A stretch of DNA of 6,529 nt from an uncultured Eubacteriales bacterium. Its GTDB lineage: Bacteria; Bacillota_A; Clostridia; Christensenellales; Aristaeellaceae. Where the stretch lies: positions 1 through 6,529 of the forward strand of contig CACXEB010000055.1 in NCBI GenBank assembly GCA_902766515.1. The letters are read 5' to 3'. Positions 6,339 through 6,529 of this stretch are shown here, piece by piece. Each line of letters begins with the position of its first letter. Position 1 is the stretch's first letter. The position numbers and the translations under genes are program-made. The notes under the pieces are model-generated. The model did no database searches. It was given only the letters and a program-made list of their open reading frames with translations, and was not told the origin of the DNA.

Positions 6339-6367
6339 ATTTTATCCGCTTTGCCGGGGATTGTCAA
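6339..6367 (-). promoter_or_regulatory. Housekeeping-sigma promoter of the four-gene operon
   Basis: On the - strand TTGACA (6367-6362) and TAAAAT (6344-6339) are separated by exactly 17 bases: a perfect -35 box and a -10 box with one mismatch to TATAAT. Transcription should start near 6332, giving a leader of about 44 bases before the phosphoribosyltransferase ATG. This is too short for a known riboswitch. The stretch is clearly more AT-rich than the coding DNA around it. Such a strong core promoter suggests high basal expression unless a repressor acts on it. Confidence 0.85.
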
Positions 6368-6384
6368 TGATATGAGAAAAATGG

Positions 6385-6413
6385 TTGACATCCGGCAGAA
6401 AGTATGATAGGAT
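6385..6413 (+). promoter_or_regulatory. Promoter of the tRNA-Ser gene
   Basis: On the + strand TTGACA (6385-6390) is followed after 17 bases by TAGGAT (6408-6413). A TG at 6405-6406 gives an extended -10 element (TGATAGGAT). Transcription should begin near 6420, about 23 bases before the mature tRNA. The weaker -10 hexamer is offset by the perfect -35 and the extended -10, as expected for a stable-RNA gene. It points away from the operon promoter; the two -35 boxes are 17 bases apart. Confidence 0.75.
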
Positions 6414-6442
6414 AACCAAGTGCTGAGCAAACCTCCAGACAC

Positions 6443-6529
6443 GGAGAGATGGCCGAGAGGTTTAAGGCGCCAGTCTTGAAAACTGGTGATGCTGCAAGGC
6501 ACCGGGGGTTCGAATCCCTCTCTCTCCGC
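6443..6529 (+). tRNA. tRNA-Ser, anticodon UGA (3' end cut by window)
   Basis: The cloverleaf can be drawn throughout. The acceptor stem is GGAGAGA (6443-6449) with TCTCTCC (6521-6527), followed by discriminator G at 6528, normal for serine tRNAs. The D arm has GCC/GGC at 6452-6468. The anticodon stem CCAGT/ACTGG (6470-6474, 6482-6486) encloses loop CTTGAAA with anticodon TGA at 6477-6479. A long class II variable arm (6487-6503) has a TGC/GCA stem, and the T arm is GGGGG-TTCGAAT-CCCTC (6504-6520). The window ends at the first C after the discriminator, so a genomically encoded CCA is likely but only its first base is visible. The tRNA reads UCA and, by wobble, other UCN serine codons. Confidence 0.96.

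Noticed and set aside
5659..6375. A 238-codon + strand frame opposite the phosphoribosyltransferase
   Set aside because: It is a shadow frame that also runs through the operon promoter; it has no motifs and no start signal.
6403..6408. TATGAT as the -10 box of the tRNA promoter
   Set aside because: It is a better hexamer but lies only 12 bases after TTGACA. TAGGAT at 6408-6413 has the ideal 17-base spacing and an extended TG.
6218..6502. A 94-codon - strand frame across the divergent control region, including an ATG at 6295
   Set aside because: It runs through the promoters and the tRNA gene antisense, and its ATG nearest the ribosome binding site is only one or two bases from it. The in-frame phosphoribosyltransferase start at 6288 explains the site.
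6443..6529. tRNA-Ser as an integration site for a mobile element
   Set aside because: No integrase gene and no direct repeat of the tRNA 3' end are visible in the window, and the sequence downstream of the tRNA is missing.

Overview
The window is ordinary chromosomal DNA from a GC-rich bacterium, most likely a Gram-positive of the class Clostridia. The supporting signs are strong AAAGGAG-type ribosome binding sites, housekeeping-sigma (sigma-A type) promoters with full TTGACA -35 boxes, a Firmicutes-style phosphoribosyltransferase and a maltodextrin/glycogen phosphorylase plus MalQ pair. A GC-rich gut or rumen lineage such as Christensenellales would fit, but that placement is a guess from protein flavour, not something the sequence proves.

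Layout: the left edge (1-570) holds the 3' end of an unrecognised gene on the + strand. It converges on a four-gene operon that fills most of the window on the - strand. Read in its own direction, the operon runs: promoter at about 6367-6339; an Apt-like phosphoribosyltransferase (6288-5728); 4-alpha-glucanotransferase MalQ (5714-4245); glycogen/maltodextrin phosphorylase GlgP (4242-1900); a family GT4 glycosyltransferase of unknown acceptor (1889-639); and a rho-independent terminator (623-569). The gaps between these genes are 13, 2 and 10 bases. Each downstream ribosome binding site overlaps or abuts the previous stop codon, so one translationally coupled transcript is likely. At the right edge a tRNA-Ser(UGA) gene is transcribed divergently from its own promoter; its last one or two bases lie outside the window.

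Function: MalQ rearranges short alpha-1,4-glucans into longer chains, and GlgP phosphorolyses those chains to glucose-1-phosphate, a standard route for using glycogen or maltodextrin. The last gene is a retaining GT4 enzyme. It could consume sugar nucleotides derived from glucose-1-phosphate, or it could make a glycolipid or an alpha-glucan primer; the sequence does not decide. The leading phosphoribosyltransferase belongs to a non-canonical Apt-like group and its link to glucan metabolism is unclear.

No mobile element, CRISPR array, phage gene or defence system was seen. The points most worth a second look are the GT4 enzyme (variant catalytic motif and unknown acceptor), the unusual operon composition, a perfect hairpin just inside the glgP coding sequence, and the back-to-back promoters next to the tRNA gene.
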